Of a stretch of 64,000 bases of DNA, positions 35,537-45,854 are shown piece by piece (position 1 is the stretch's first letter; each line of letters starts with the position of its first letter). Below the pieces are notes generated by a model. That model was not told the origin of the DNA. It saw only the letters and a program-made list of their open reading frames with translations, and did not search any database. Made by a program: the position numbers and the translations under genes. Origin of the DNA: an uncultured Bacteroidales bacterium (GTDB lineage Bacteria; Bacteroidota; Bacteroidia; Bacteroidales; UBA932); the NCBI GenBank assembly GCA_944323775.1, contig CALUTT010000023.1, positions 1 through 64,000 of the forward strand, in the 5' to 3' direction.

Positions 35537-36104
35537 CGTCTATATTGTTCAAAAGTTTTGCTATCGTATCAACATACAGTCTGTGTTCTATCTTCTGCCC
35601 TATCCTGTGGACTTCGGCAGGATCAGAACCGTCATATTCAAAGGCTTTCTGGGCAATGATCTTCCCTCCGTCAAGCTCTTCGTTGACATAGTGAATGGTT
35701 ATGCCGTAGACCTTGACTCCGTAAGAGACTGCCTGCTCCACGGCGTGGAGTCCCCTGAATGAGGGGAGAAGAGAGGGGTGGATGTTGATTATCCTGTCAG
35801 GATATGCATCCATGAGAGTCTTCGAGACTATCCTCATATACCCGGCAAGACACACCAGATCGACCCCGAGGGCCTTCATCCTGCGCACCGCCTCAGCTTC
35901 ATACTCCGACTTGGAGGCATAGTCCCGAGGATTGAACACGAAAGACTCTATACCCCTGAGCCGGGCCTTGGCGACGACCGGCGCCCCGGGCTTGTCACAT
36001 ACCATCAGGACCACCCTGGCATCCAGTACTCCGCCGGCACATGCATCTGCAATGGCCTCGAAATTGGTGCCCTCACCGCTGGCAAAAACCGCAAGAGACT
36101 TCAT
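35508..36104 (-). CDS. purN: Phosphoribosylglycinamide formyltransferase (PurN)
   Basis: 198 aa from the ATG at 36104, where homologues begin (MKSLAVFASGEGTNFEAIAD); an ATG three codons upstream would overlap purM. Conserved blocks: CLAGYMRIVSKTLM, INIHPSLLPSFRG with the Asn and His of the active site, and GITIHYVNEELDGGKIIAQ with the catalytic Asp. It transfers a formyl group from 10-formyl-THF to GAR. It overlaps purH by 29 bp and starts 1 bp after purM. Confidence 0.96.
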   Translation of the reverse strand: MKSLAVFASGEGTNFEAIADACAGGVLDARVVLMVCDKPGAPVVAKARLRGIESFVFNPRDYASKSEYEAEAVRRMKALGVDLVCLAGYMRIVSKTLMDAYPDRIINIHPSLLPSFRGLHAVEQAVSYGVKVYGITIHYVNEELDGGKIIAQKAFEYDGSDPAEVHRIGQKIEHRLYVDTIAKLLNNIDDEKKSTGQR

Positions 36105-36105
36105 G

Positions 36106-37143
36106 TCAGGCATTCTTCATGATAATGTTCACTCCAGGCTCGGAGCTGACCCTGCCTATCACGGAAACCTTCTCGCCATGAGAGGAGAGTATGCTCATGG
36201 CTCTGTCCGCCTCTGAGGCGTCAAGCACAAGCACCATCCCGACACCCATGTTGAAGATGTTGTACATCTCGCGGTGAGGGATGCCTCCCCATTTCTCCAG
36301 CATGCGGAACACGGGGAGTATCTCCCAGCTGCCTTCCGATATCTCGAGCCCCTGGCCCTCGTTCAGCACACGGGGGATGTTCTCGTCGAAACCGCCTCCG
36401 GTGATGTGCGCGACGCCATGGACATCGCATGAACGGATAACGTCAAGCACAGGCTTCACGTAAATGCGGGTAGGGGTCAGAAGGACTTCGCCGAGGACGT
36501 TTCCGCCGAGTTCCTCGACACGGTCACGGTAGTCATGCCCGCTGTCGGACACTATCTTCCTCACAAGGCTGAACCCGTTGGAATGTACTCCGGACGACGC
36601 TATGCCGACGAGCACGTCGCCGACCTTAACCTTGCTTCCGTCAATCAGGCGTGATTTCTCCACGGCACCTGTGGTAAAGCCGGCTATGTCATATTCGTCC
36701 TTCCCGTACATGCCTGGCATCTCGGCCGTCTCTCCTCCGACAAGGGCGCACCCTGCCTGGCGGCAGCCTTCCGCGACACCAGCCACGATGGCCTCGACCC
36801 TGGCGGGATCGTTGTGTCCTACCGCCACATAGTCGAGGAAGAACAGAGGCTCGGCCCCCTGGGCGAGCACATCATTGACGCACATCGCCACGGCGTCGAT
36901 ACCTACCGTGTCGTGCTTGTCAAGTGCAAAGGCAATCTTGAGCTTGGTGCCCACACCGTCAGTCCCGCTGACAAGCACCGGCTCCTTCATCCCGAGAGAG
37001 GAAAGGTCGAACATTCCACCGAAAGAACCTATGCCGCCCATGGAGCCCTTACGGGCAGTCGATGCGACATGCTGCCTGATACGGCGGACAACTTCGTATC
37101 CCGCCTCCAGGTTAACACCTGCGTTTTCGTATGATTTAGCCAT
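36106..37143 (-). CDS. purM: Phosphoribosylformylglycinamidine cyclo-ligase (PurM, AIR synthetase)
   Basis: 345 aa. The family blocks [65 protein letters not shown] and [13 protein letters not shown] are all present. The ATP-dependent enzyme closes the imidazole ring to form AIR. It lies 16 bp after purC and directly before purN, in a tight same-strand series. Confidence 0.97.
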   Translation of the reverse strand: MAKSYENAGVNLEAGYEVVRRIRQHVASTARKGSMGGIGSFGGMFDLSSLGMKEPVLVSGTDGVGTKLKIAFALDKHDTVGIDAVAMCVNDVLAQGAEPLFFLDYVAVGHNDPARVEAIVAGVAEGCRQAGCALVGGETAEMPGMYGKDEYDIAGFTTGAVEKSRLIDGSKVKVGDVLVGIASSGVHSNGFSLVRKIVSDSGHDYRDRVEELGGNVLGEVLLTPTRIYVKPVLDVIRSCDVHGVAHITGGGFDENIPRVLNEGQGLEISEGSWEILPVFRMLEKWGGIPHREMYNIFNMGVGMVLVLDASEADRAMSILSSHGEKVSVIGRVSSEPGVNIIMKNA

Positions 37144-37159
37144 ATTGAAAAGAGTTTCG

Positions 37160-37888
37160 TCAAATCTGCCTTACGGTCATCAGCCTGTCCAGAACTTCCT
37201 GATAGGAAGCCATTATATTGCCCATGTCATGACGGAAACGGTCCTTGTCGAGCCTCCTGTCCGTCGCGGCATCCCAGAAACGGCTGGTGTCAGGGCTGAT
37301 TTCATCCACCAGCATTATCTGTCCGTCAGTGTCGCGTCCGAACTCGAGCTTGAAGTCCACCAGCTTGATGCCTATGGACGAGAAGAGTTTCAGAAGCAGC
37401 GCGTTCACCTTGTGGGCAGTGTCGTATATGTATTTCAGGTCATCAAAGCTCACGATTCCGAGCGCGACGGCCTGAGTGTCGTTTATGAGCGGATCGCCAA
37501 GGTCGGAGTCGTTGTAGTTGAGATCATATATCACGGTAGAAGGCTTCATTCCTTCCTCCAGCCCGAGCCTGTCAGCAAGCGAGCCGGCGATATAGTTCCT
37601 GACAACCACCTCGAGCGGAATGTTATCGCTTTTCCTGCAAAGCTGCTCCCTCTCGTTCAGCACGGCGATAAAGTGGGTACGGATCCCGTTTTCACGCAGA
37701 TAGTCGAAAATACAGGCCGAAATCCTGTTGTTCACCACTCCCTTGCCAGGAAAAACGGCAGTCTTGACATTGTTGAACGCCGTTGCCACATCCTTGAAGT
37801 GGAATATGACCGTTGACGGGTCGTCAGTCGCATAGACTCGCTTTTCGTTCCCGTCGAAGATAAGTTCCTTCTTCTGCATCTGCATCAC
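37160..37888 (-). CDS. purC: SAICAR synthetase (PurC)
   Basis: 242 aa. It contains [20 protein letters not shown], the FKDVATAFN and [10 protein letters not shown] segments, [20 protein letters not shown], a region with [11 protein letters not shown] and the active-site [13 protein letters not shown]. It joins aspartate to CAIR. Its first 4 bp overlap the purL stop. The usual YEGKAKK opening reads FDGNEKR, a natural-looking variation. Confidence 0.94.
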   Translation of the reverse strand: MMQMQKKELIFDGNEKRVYATDDPSTVIFHFKDVATAFNNVKTAVFPGKGVVNNRISACIFDYLRENGIRTHFIAVLNEREQLCRKSDNIPLEVVVRNYIAGSLADRLGLEEGMKPSTVIYDLNYNDSDLGDPLINDTQAVALGIVSFDDLKYIYDTAHKVNALLLKLFSSIGIKLVDFKLEFGRDTDGQIMLVDEISPDTSRFWDAATDRRLDKDRFRHDMGNIMASYQEVLDRLMTVRQI

Positions 37889-40800
37889 TTTTTACGGAAG
37901 TACCTCACGGCATTCTCGAAGATTGGCTGTTCGAGCTCTTCCTCGATATTCTTGAACAGGTTGCGTTCATACCGCTCGGTATGTCCCATCTTGCCGAGTA
38001 TCTGTCCGTCAGGGCTTATTATGCCTTCAATCGCATACAGCGATCCGTTGGGATTGTAGGGAGACTCCATCGTGACCTGTTCCGTAAAGGGGTTGACGTA
38101 CTGGAACGCAACCTGACCGTTTGCGAAAAGCTCGCGCGCGAGAGACTCGCTCACCATGAACTTGCCTTCACCGTGGCTCACCGGAACAGTATACAGATCC
38201 CCTTCCTTCATGGACGAGAGCCATGGAGAACGGGTCGAAGACACACGGGTGGTCACCATCTGGGAGACGTGACGGTTGATGTCGTTTCTGAACAGGGTAG
38301 GAGAATCCTTGGTCACGCTTCCGGCCTTGCCGTACGGAAGCAGACCGCTCTTGACCAGGGCCTGGAAACCGTTGCATATTCCCAGTATCAGCCCGCCGCG
38401 TTCGAGAAGCCCGGATATACGTTCGGAAATCAGAGAGTTGCAGAGCACGTTCGCGATGAACTTCCCGCTTCCGTCAGGCTCGTCACCGGATGAGAATCCT
38501 CCTGAAAGAGCAAGGATATGACACTCCGACAGATCCTTTGCCATCCTTTCTATCGAGCGGATCACGTCATCGCCGGTAAGGTTGCAGAAGACTCCGAACC
38601 TCACCTCCGCCCCGGCCTTGCGGAACGCCTTTGCCGTATCGTAGTCGCAGTTGGTCCCAGGGAATACCGGAATATACACAAGCGGATGTTCCACTCTTTC
38701 TCCGCAGTAATGCAGCCTGGATGCGGCACCGACAGGCCTGGGATCGACGAAATGGGCCTTGCGTTTCTCGGCCACCGCAGGATAGATCCTTGAATAGCGG
38801 GCGGCATTGGCCTGCATCAGCGAATCTATGGGAATCTTGACTGAATTGATATGCAGGCAGCCGTCCTCTCCGTCGGTCACATGTCCCAGCAGTTCCGCCG
38901 AAGGGAAGTCCAGTTCCTTCTCGGACTCGACCACTATGGATCCGTAAGAGTAGCTGAACAGGTCCTCCTGGCTGACATGAACGTCGACTCCGAACATGTT
39001 TCCGAACGACATCTTCGCCAGCGCCTCGGCGACTCCGCCGAAACCTACGGACCATGCGGAAACTATCGTCCCGTCGAGTATGCGCGAATGGACGAAGTCC
39101 CAGTTCGCCTTCAGGGCATCCACGTCAGGCATCCTGTTGGCCAGAGGGGTGTGACGTACGAGATATATCTTGTTTCCTTCCCACTTGAACTCCGGAGAGA
39201 TCACGTCTTTCGCATCAACGGTGGTGATGCCGAACGCTATAAGGGTAGGAGGCACGTTGATATGTTCGAAAGTGCCGCTCATGGAATCTTTTCCTCCTAT
39301 TGACGGAAGTCCGAGAGAGAGCTGCATCTTGAGCGCACCGAGCAGGGCCGAAAGAGGCTTGCCCCAACTGTGCGGGTCATGCGTCATCCTTTCGAAGTAC
39401 TCCTGGTAAGAGAAACGCATGCCGGAATAGTCTCCGCCGGCAGCGACGACCTTGGCGCAGGCCTCGACTATCGCATATGCGGCACCGTGGTACGGACTCC
39501 ATTCCGAGATGAAAGGATTGTAGCCGAAAGCCATCATGCTTGCGGTGTCGGTATATCCGTCGACAGGAAGTTTCTGCACCGAAACCTGGGTCTCGGTGGC
39601 CTGAAGCGCACCTCCGTAAGGCATAAGGACAGTCGAGCGGCCTATGGTCGAATCGAACATCTCGACGAGTCCCTTCTGAGAGGCCACATTCGGCAGCCTC
39701 ATCAGAGTATCCATCCTTGAGGCAAGATCACCGTCCCCGACAGGTATCCCGAAAGGATTCCTGTCCTCGACAGGCGAAATCTCGGCGTCTGCATAGTGCA
39801 TGGCGCCGGCGCTGTCTATGAAATCCCTCCTTATGTCGGCCACCTTCTCGCCGCCGTTGAACATGCGCATCCTCTCGAGCGAGGTCACGTCGGCGACATG
39901 GGTAACCTCAACATTCTCGGAACGGCAATATTCCTCGAATTCCTGCCTGTCAGAAGCGGCGACGACAACCGCCATCCTCTCCTGAGACTCGCTGATGGCA
40001 AGTTCCGTGGAATTCAGGCCGCTGTACTTCACGGGCACGCGGTCGAGATATATGTCGAGACCGGGGGCAAGCTCGCCTATCGCGACGCTCACTCCGCCGG
40101 CTCCGAAATCATTGGATTTCTTTATCAGGCGGGTGACTTCCGGACGGCGGAACAGTCTCTGGAGTTTCCTTTCCTCGGGAGCGTTTCCCTTCTGGACCTC
40201 GCTTCCGCAGGTTTCGATAGAAGACTCGGTGTGTTCCTTCGAGGACCCTGTGGCGCCGCCTATGCCGTCCCTGCCGGTCCTTCCTCCGAGCAGAAGGATG
40301 ACATCGCCCTCGCACGGAGTCTCCCTGCGTACTGAAGAAGCCTTGACCGCGCCGACGACAGCTCCGACCTCAAGACGTTTGGCCGTATAGCCCTCATGGA
40401 AGATCTCCCTTACATGCGTGGTTGCCAGACCTATCTGGTTGCCGTAGCTGGAATATCCGGCAGCGGCCTTGCGGCTTATGACTCTCTGGGGCAGCTTGCC
40501 GGGCAGAGTGGCGCTGACCGGCGCACAGATATCGCCCGCTCCGGTGACGCGCATGGCCTGATATACGTAAGCCCTTCCGGACAGAGGGTCGCGGATGGCC
40601 CCGCCAAGACAGGTGGAGGCTCCTCCGAACGGCTCTATTTCGGTAGGGTGGTTGTGTGTCTCGTTCTTGAACTGGAGCAGCCATTTCTCCTTCTTGCCGT
40701 CAACATCGACATCGACGAAAATGCTGCACGCATTGTTCTCCTCGCTCTGCTCAAGATCATCGAGCAGTCCTTTCTTCCTCAGATAGCGCGCTCCAATCGT

Positions 40801-41610
40801 GGCAAGCTCCATCAGGCAGAGAGGCTTCGACTCCCTCCCGAGTTCCCTGCGCATGTCGTGGAACTCCCCGAGCTCCGACTCTATCTCATCCCTGATGAAG
40901 GAATCGTCCACCTTGACCGACTCCAGGTGAGTCGTGAATGTCGTATGGCGGCAGTGGTCGCTCCAGTATGTATCCAGTATCCGCAGCTCCGTCTCGGTCG
41001 GATCACGCCTTTCGGAGCGGAAATACCTGACGACCTCGGCAAGGTCATCGGCATTCATCGCGAGACCCCACTTGCGGCAGAATTCAGGATACTCTTCCGG
41101 CTTCATGTCCGTGAAACCTTCCAGAGAGGCAAGCGGCTTCACGTCCACAGCCTCGTTCTCGGCTATCCTCGAGAGGTCCTTAATCCTAGACTCGACGGCA
41201 TTCACATAATAATGGCGCACTGCCGCCAGCGCGTCATCTGTCATGTCGTCATCGAATATCAGCAGCCTGGAGCTTCGTATGCGCACGTCTGCCGACGGAT
41301 CGATCAGATGCACGCAGTCAACCGCGGAAGAGGCCCGCTGGTCAAACTGGCCGGGTATATACTCGACTGCAAGATACTTCTTCCCCTCGAGAGGGCACTC
41401 GTCCATGACATTGTCAGTCACGACTTCGCCGAATACGGTGTAACGGCACTTCTCGAGCAGCTCGTCGGAGAAGCCGAAAAGGTCATAGACATTCAGAAGC
41501 CTCAGGGTACGGATAGACAGGGAAAGGTTTTCGTTGAACTCGTTCCTGAGACTTTCAGCCTCGACCCGGAACTCCGAATACTTTTCCACGAAGATGCGGT
41601 GTGCTTTCAT
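37885..41610 (-). CDS. purL: Phosphoribosylformylglycinamidine synthase, single-chain (PurL)
   Basis: 1241 aa, the large fused form. The N-terminal PurS-like and linker part is followed by two AIRS-like ATP domains (LLGGRTGRDGIGGATGSS, NDFGAGGVSVAIGELAPG, GLPSIGGKDSMSGTFE) and a C-terminal class I glutaminase (VFPGTNCDYDTAKAFRKAGA, LILGICNGFQAL with the nucleophilic Cys, VSHGEGKF). It converts FGAR to FGAM using glutamine and ATP. It starts 5 bp after purE and overlaps purC by 4 bp. Confidence 0.97.
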   Translation of the reverse strand: MKAHRIFVEKYSEFRVEAESLRNEFNENLSLSIRTLRLLNVYDLFGFSDELLEKCRYTVFGEVVTDNVMDECPLEGKKYLAVEYIPGQFDQRASSAVDCVHLIDPSADVRIRSSRLLIFDDDMTDDALAAVRHYYVNAVESRIKDLSRIAENEAVDVKPLASLEGFTDMKPEEYPEFCRKWGLAMNADDLAEVVRYFRSERRDPTETELRILDTYWSDHCRHTTFTTHLESVKVDDSFIRDEIESELGEFHDMRRELGRESKPLCLMELATIGARYLRKKGLLDDLEQSEENNACSIFVDVDVDGKKEKWLLQFKNETHNHPTEIEPFGGASTCLGGAIRDPLSGRAYVYQAMRVTGAGDICAPVSATLPGKLPQRVISRKAAAGYSSYGNQIGLATTHVREIFHEGYTAKRLEVGAVVGAVKASSVRRETPCEGDVILLLGGRTGRDGIGGATGSSKEHTESSIETCGSEVQKGNAPEERKLQRLFRRPEVTRLIKKSNDFGAGGVSVAIGELAPGLDIYLDRVPVKYSGLNSTELAISESQERMAVVVAASDRQEFEEYCRSENVEVTHVADVTSLERMRMFNGGEKVADIRRDFIDSAGAMHYADAEISPVEDRNPFGIPVGDGDLASRMDTLMRLPNVASQKGLVEMFDSTIGRSTVLMPYGGALQATETQVSVQKLPVDGYTDTASMMAFGYNPFISEWSPYHGAAYAIVEACAKVVAAGGDYSGMRFSYQEYFERMTHDPHSWGKPLSALLGALKMQLSLGLPSIGGKDSMSGTFEHINVPPTLIAFGITTVDAKDVISPEFKWEGNKIYLVRHTPLANRMPDVDALKANWDFVHSRILDGTIVSAWSVGFGGVAEALAKMSFGNMFGVDVHVSQEDLFSYSYGSIVVESEKELDFPSAELLGHVTDGEDGCLHINSVKIPIDSLMQANAARYSRIYPAVAEKRKAHFVDPRPVGAASRLHYCGERVEHPLVYIPVFPGTNCDYDTAKAFRKAGAEVRFGVFCNLTGDDVIRSIERMAKDLSECHILALSGGFSSGDEPDGSGKFIANVLCNSLISERISGLLERGGLILGICNGFQALVKSGLLPYGKAGSVTKDSPTLFRNDINRHVSQMVTTRVSSTRSPWLSSMKEGDLYTVPVSHGEGKFMVSESLARELFANGQVAFQYVNPFTEQVTMESPYNPNGSLYAIEGIISPDGQILGKMGHTERYERNLFKNIEEELEQPIFENAVRYFRKK

Positions 41611-41615
41611 GATTT

Positions 41616-42083
41616 CTACAGCTCTGTATTAAGGACTTTATCTGCCTGTTGTTTTCTGAAGACGGAAAGTTTCTCCGCCAGAGAGGTATCCTGCAGCGCC
41701 AGGATGGAGACAGCGTACAGGGCTGCATTCTTCGCCCCGTTTATCGCCATCGTGGCAACGGGCACGCCCGAAGGCATCTGGACTATCGACAGCAGGGAAT
41801 CCAGCCCGTTCAGGGCATTGCTCTTGATCGGCACCCCTATGACCGGAAGGGTGGTCATCGCAGCAGCCATTCCCGGAAGATGGGCGGCACCGCCTGCTCC
41901 GGCTATCACAACGCTCACGCCCCTTTCGGCGGCGGAGGACATGTACTCACAGAAGAACTGCGGAGTGCGATGGGCACTTATGACTTTCTTCTCGTAGCAG
42001 ACCCCGAACTCGTCAAGAGTCTGGCAAGCGGCCGACATGACGTCCCAGTCGCTTTTGGAACCCATAATGATGCTGACTTTCAT
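41616..42083 (-). CDS. purE: N5-CAIR mutase (PurE, class I-like)
   Basis: 155 aa from the ATG at 42083 ([20 protein letters not shown]); the frame extends upstream through the promoter and is rejected there. It has the substrate loops SAHRTPQFF and [15 protein letters not shown] and the [19 protein letters not shown] segment, like bacterial class I enzymes that take N5-CAIR made by PurK. PurK is not in the window. This is the first gene of the purine series and has a strong promoter match. Confidence 0.95.
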   Translation of the reverse strand: MKVSIIMGSKSDWDVMSAACQTLDEFGVCYEKKVISAHRTPQFFCEYMSSAAERGVSVVIAGAGGAAHLPGMAAAMTTLPVIGVPIKSNALNGLDSLLSIVQMPSGVPVATMAINGAKNAALYAVSILALQDTSLAEKLSVFRKQQADKVLNTEL

Positions 42084-42101
42084 ATCTGAACTAGGAAAGC
42101 A

Positions 42102-42133
42102 CAAATTTACACAATTCCTGCCGCGATACCAAA
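42102..42133 (-). promoter_or_regulatory. Predicted promoter for the purine operon
   Basis: TTTG (42133-42130), a 20-bp spacer and TAAATTTG (42109-42102) on the minus strand, 18 nt before the purE ATG. It shares a 133-bp intergenic region with the pyrC promoter. No operator repeat was recognised between them. Confidence 0.75.
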
Positions 42134-42201
42134 TCAAGTTATCTACAATTTCAGATTGTCGATGTTGATAATTTTTTCTTTCCAGTCACAGAGCATTTTA
42201 C

Positions 42202-42209
42202 TAAATTTG
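42202..42209 (+). promoter_or_regulatory. Predicted -7 box for the pyrimidine operon
   Basis: TAAATTTG ends 7 nt before the pyrC ATG. Only TTTC-like sequence stands at -33, so this promoter is weaker by eye than that of purE. Confidence 0.55.
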
Positions 42210-42216
42210 CAAGGAT

Positions 42217-43467
42217 ATGGCAAGGCAAATACTATTCAGGGGCAGCGGTCCGGACATCCTCGTCAATGACGGAATCATCGTAAGGATGGGACATGGAATT
42301 GCCGCCGGGCCCGAAACTCAGGTGGTCGACACCTCGGGCCTGCTCGTCAGCAGCGGTTTCGTCGACCTGCACGTACATCTGCGCGAACCGGGATACTCCT
42401 ATAAGGAAACAATCGCGAGCGGATCAATGGCAGCCGCCCGGGGCGGATACACCACCGTATGTGCGATGCCCAACCTCAACCCCGTACCGGACAGCCCGGA
42501 GAACCTGGCGGTCGAACAGGGAATCATCTCAAGGGACGCAGTAATAGAAGTCCTCCCCTATGCCTCGATAACAAAAGGCAGGAAAGGAAGCGAACTTGTG
42601 GACTTCAAGGCCCTCAGACCGCATTGCGTGGCATTCTCGGATGACGGGAGCGGAGTGCAGGACCGAGAAGTCATGCTCCACGCTATGGAGGCATGCGCCG
42701 CTGAAGACTGCATAATCGCCGCTCACTGCGAAGACAACTCCCTTCTTGACGGAGGCTACATACACAAGGGCAGATATGCCGCCGCCCACGGCCACAGAGG
42801 CATATGCTCCGAAAGCGAATGGAGGCAGATCGCCCGGGACCTCGAACTCAGCGAACTCACCGGCTGCCGATACCATGTATGCCACATATCCTGCAAAGAG
42901 AGCGTGGATCTGATACGCAGGGCCAAGGACAGAGGCGTAAGGGTAAGCTGCGAGACGGCTCCGCACTACCTGCTGCTGTGCGAAGATGACATCCGGGAGG
43001 ACGGACGCTTCAAGATGAACCCTCCGCTGCGCTCCGCAGAGGACAGGAAAGCTCTGGTCGAAGGCCTTCTTGACGGAACGATAGACGCGATAGCCACAGA
43101 CCATGCGCCACACTCCGATGAAGAAAAGTCGAGAGGCCTGCAGGGAAGCGCCATGGGGATAACCGGACTCGAGACGGCATTCCCGGCACTCTACACCGGA
43201 CTCGTCATGACGGGACTCGTGCCTCTTGAAAGGATAAAAGACGCTCTGACAGACTCCCCGAGAAGGATTTTCGGCCTGAGGGGAGGGCTTAGACCGGGCT
43301 GCAGGGCGGACATATGCATTATTGATCTCGACGAAGAATTCACCATAGACAGTTCGGACTTCCTGTCCAAAGGGCACAGCACTCCTTTCGACGGCATGAC
43401 GGTGAAAGGAAGGGTCAAGATGACCTTCAAGGACGGCAAGACGGTCTGGAAGGACTCAAACAGATAG
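42217..43467 (+). CDS. pyrC: Dihydroorotase (PyrC, class I type)
   Basis: 416 aa. The amidohydrolase metal site begins DLHVHLREPGYSYKE; CAMPNLNPVPDSPEN, AHCEDNSLL, HVCHISCKESVDLI and ATDHAPHSDEEK carry the other ligands and substrate contacts. It cyclises N-carbamoyl-aspartate to dihydroorotate. It is the first gene of a pyrC-K-D-F-E-B operon and diverges from purE. The Lys ligand of binuclear enzymes is not obvious, as in many mononuclear-type members. Confidence 0.95.
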   Translation: MARQILFRGSGPDILVNDGIIVRMGHGIAAGPETQVVDTSGLLVSSGFVDLHVHLREPGYSYKETIASGSMAAARGGYTTVCAMPNLNPVPDSPENLAVEQGIISRDAVIEVLPYASITKGRKGSELVDFKALRPHCVAFSDDGSGVQDREVMLHAMEACAAEDCIIAAHCEDNSLLDGGYIHKGRYAAAHGHRGICSESEWRQIARDLELSELTGCRYHVCHISCKESVDLIRRAKDRGVRVSCETAPHYLLLCEDDIREDGRFKMNPPLRSAEDRKALVEGLLDGTIDAIATDHAPHSDEEKSRGLQGSAMGITGLETAFPALYTGLVMTGLVPLERIKDALTDSPRRIFGLRGGLRPGCRADICIIDLDEEFTIDSSDFLSKGHSTPFDGMTVKGRVKMTFKDGKTVWKDSNR

Positions 43468-43471
43468 CACT

Positions 43472-44221
43472 ATGCACAAACTCATATTCACCATCAGGGA
43501 AAACGTCAGGATCGCCAGGGGAAGCTACCGCATGCTGCTGTCGTCTCCGGTGGAACTTTCCCTGCTTCCCGGACAGTTCGTGGACATCGCTCTCGACGGG
43601 CTTTTCCTCAGAAGACCGATATCGGTCTGCGACGCTTCCTCGGGAAACGGGACTACGGACATCACTCTTGTCTACAAGAAAGTCGGTGAGGGAACTGCCA
43701 GGATGGCGGCAATGCATGAAGGGGAAACACTCGAACTGCTCGCCCCGCTGGGAAACGGTTTTGACACAGGCGCCTGCCGGGGAAGGGCGCTGCTCGTCGG
43801 AGGAGGAGTCGGATGCGCCCCGCTGTACTACCTGTGCAGGCAGCTCCTCTCGGAAGGGAAGAGTGTCTGCGCCGTGTTCGGATTCAACACGGCCGACGAG
43901 GCGTTGCTGACAGACGAGTTCTCCAGGCTCGGGGTCGAGCCGCTCGTGGCGACACTCGACGGCAGCATGGGGACGAAAGGATTTGTCACCGATGTGCTCG
44001 GGAAGTTCGCCCCGGAATATGACTACTTCTACTGTTGCGGTCCGCTTCCGATGATGAAGGCCCTCTGCCCCGTGACAGTATCGGACGGAGAATTCAGTCT
44101 GGAGGAAAGGATGGGCTGCGGGGCCGGCTTCTGCTACGGCTGCTCATGCCACACCGCCTCCGGCACAAAGAGAATATGCAAGGACGGGCCCGTATTCAAA
44201 AAGGAAGATATAATATGGTAA
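43472..44221 (+). CDS. pyrK: Dihydroorotate dehydrogenase electron-transfer subunit (PyrK)
   Basis: 249 aa. An N-terminal FAD-binding barrel (LLPGQFVDIAL, FLRRPISVCDAS), an NAD-binding part with LLVGGGVGCAPLYYL and CGPLPMMKAL, and a C-terminal 2Fe-2S site, CGAGFCYGCSC plus a later Cys in RICKDGPVF. It carries electrons from the PyrD flavin to NAD+. It begins 4 bp after pyrC and overlaps pyrD by 7 bp, as expected for a type 1B pair. Confidence 0.95.
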   Translation: MHKLIFTIRENVRIARGSYRMLLSSPVELSLLPGQFVDIALDGLFLRRPISVCDASSGNGTTDITLVYKKVGEGTARMAAMHEGETLELLAPLGNGFDTGACRGRALLVGGGVGCAPLYYLCRQLLSEGKSVCAVFGFNTADEALLTDEFSRLGVEPLVATLDGSMGTKGFVTDVLGKFAPEYDYFYCCGPLPMMKALCPVTVSDGEFSLEERMGCGAGFCYGCSCHTASGTKRICKDGPVFKKEDIIW

Positions 44222-45132
44222 AGGATCTATCGGTTCATCTCTGCGGTCTGAAACTTCCCAATCCCGTGATTCCGGCCAGCGGCACTTTCGGCTTCGGGCT
44301 GGAACTTGCGGACAGCATGGATCTCGACACCCTCGGGGGAATATGCCTGAAAGGCACAACCGCAACGGAACGGTTCGGGAACCCAACACCGCGCATTGCT
44401 GAGTGCAGGGAAGGCATGATCAACTCAGTAGGGCTTCAGAACCCCGGAATCGACGCCCTCGTAGCCGACAGGGTGCCGCGGCTGCGCAAGGTCTTCCACA
44501 ACACCGTCATAGCGAACATAAGCGGATTCAGCATAGACGAATACTCCCGCTGCTGCCGCATGGCCGGAGAATGCGAAGGGATAGACATAGTTGAAGTCAA
44601 CATCTCCTGTCCGAACGTCCATAACGGAGGGATGGCATTCGGCACTGACCCGGACTCGGCAGCCAAGGTTGCCGCGGCCGCCAGGAAGGCGTGCCCCTCA
44701 AAACCGGTGTTCATCAAGCTGAGCCCGAACGTAACAGACATCGTGGCCATAGCCAGGGCATGCGAGGATGCGGGGGCGGACGGCCTCACGCTCGTCAACA
44801 CCTTCCTCGGGATGAGAATCGACATACGCCGCCGGCGTCCAGTGATAGCCGCCGGCATGGGAGGCTTTTCGGGAAGAGCCATATTCCCTATAGCCCTTAG
44901 AATGGTATACCAGGTGCGCAAGGCATGCCGTATACCGATAATGGGCTGCGGCGGAGTTGCAAGCGCCGAGGATGTGGTGGAGATGATGATGGCCGGAGCG
45001 GACGCCGTGCAGGTCGGGGCCGAGAACATACGCAACCCCATGGCCTGTCCTGAAATAGTTTCGGCACTGCCGGAACTTATGGAGACGCTCGGAATATCCA
45101 GACTGGAAGATATAGTTGGAATCATTGAATAA
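44215..45132 (+). CDS. pyrD: Dihydroorotate dehydrogenase, type 1B catalytic subunit (PyrD)
   Basis: 305 aa from the ATG at 44215; the longer frame over pyrK is a shadow. FMN TIM-barrel motifs: [53 protein letters not shown] with the catalytic Cys, [19 protein letters not shown] and [13 protein letters not shown]. It oxidises dihydroorotate and, with PyrK, passes electrons to NAD+. Confidence 0.97.
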   Translation: MVKDLSVHLCGLKLPNPVIPASGTFGFGLELADSMDLDTLGGICLKGTTATERFGNPTPRIAECREGMINSVGLQNPGIDALVADRVPRLRKVFHNTVIANISGFSIDEYSRCCRMAGECEGIDIVEVNISCPNVHNGGMAFGTDPDSAAKVAAAARKACPSKPVFIKLSPNVTDIVAIARACEDAGADGLTLVNTFLGMRIDIRRRRPVIAAGMGGFSGRAIFPIALRMVYQVRKACRIPIMGCGGVASAEDVVEMMMAGADAVQVGAENIRNPMACPEIVSALPELMETLGISRLEDIVGIIE

Positions 45133-45145
45133 AATAATAAACGAT

Positions 45146-45850
45146 ATGCCCAAAGATGTCATAATTGCCTGCGACTTCAGCAGCGCGCACCAGACTTTCG
45201 ACTTCCTCGACCTCTTCAGGAACGGCAGGAAGCCTTTCGTCAAGATCGGGATGGAGCTTTTCTACAGCGAGGGCCCCGAGATAGTCCGCGAGATAAAGAA
45301 AAGAGGTCACAGCATTTTCCTCGACATCAAGCTCCACGACATCCCCAACACCGTCAAGAAGGCCATGAAGGCCCTCTCGTCGCTCGATGTTGACATGTGC
45401 AACGTTCACGCCGCCGGGACGATAGAGATGATGCGTGCCGCACTCGAGGGCCTCACCCGCAGCGACGGCACCAGGCCGCTGCTGATTGCCGTCACGCAGC
45501 TCACATCCACCAGCGAGGAGCGCATGCAGAAGGAACTGCTGATAGGGGCAAGCATAGACGAGACCATAATCAAGTATGCCTCGAATGCCGCAGAGGCGGG
45601 GCTGGACGGAGTGGTGTGCTCCCCTCTCGAGGCGGCAGAGGTCAAGGCCGCATGCGGCAGCAACTTCCTTACCGTGACCCCCGGAATACGCTTTGCCGAC
45701 TCCGCCTCGGACGATCAGGTGCGCATCACGACCCCGGCAAAGGCCAGGCAGATCGGAAGCGACTACATAGTTGTCGGGCGCCCCATCACGGCGGCAGCAG
45801 ACCCTGTTGCGGCATACCGCAGATGTTTGGATGAATTTCTCAACGAATAG
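45146..45850 (+). CDS. pyrF: Orotidine 5'-phosphate decarboxylase (PyrF)
   Basis: 234 aa from the ATG at 45146, 13 bp after pyrD; a TTG ten codons earlier overlaps pyrD and is less likely. It has [30 protein letters not shown], the catalytic [13 protein letters not shown] (the Asp-Lys-Asp array), [12 protein letters not shown] and TPGIR, then YIVVGRPIT. It decarboxylates OMP to UMP. It is followed 4 bp later by pyrE. Confidence 0.96.
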   Translation: MPKDVIIACDFSSAHQTFDFLDLFRNGRKPFVKIGMELFYSEGPEIVREIKKRGHSIFLDIKLHDIPNTVKKAMKALSSLDVDMCNVHAAGTIEMMRAALEGLTRSDGTRPLLIAVTQLTSTSEERMQKELLIGASIDETIIKYASNAAEAGLDGVVCSPLEAAEVKAACGSNFLTVTPGIRFADSASDDQVRITTPAKARQIGSDYIVVGRPITAAADPVAAYRRCLDEFLNE

Positions 45851-45854
45851 CCAT

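Noticed and set aside
40396..41997. Open frame of 533 codons on the plus strand opposite purL and purE
   Set aside because: Antisense to conserved catalytic genes and without domain features.
42084..42216. Purine or PreQ1-type riboswitch before purE or pyrC
   Set aside because: The predicted promoters lie 18 and 7 nt from the start codons, so no leader is long enough to hold an aptamer.
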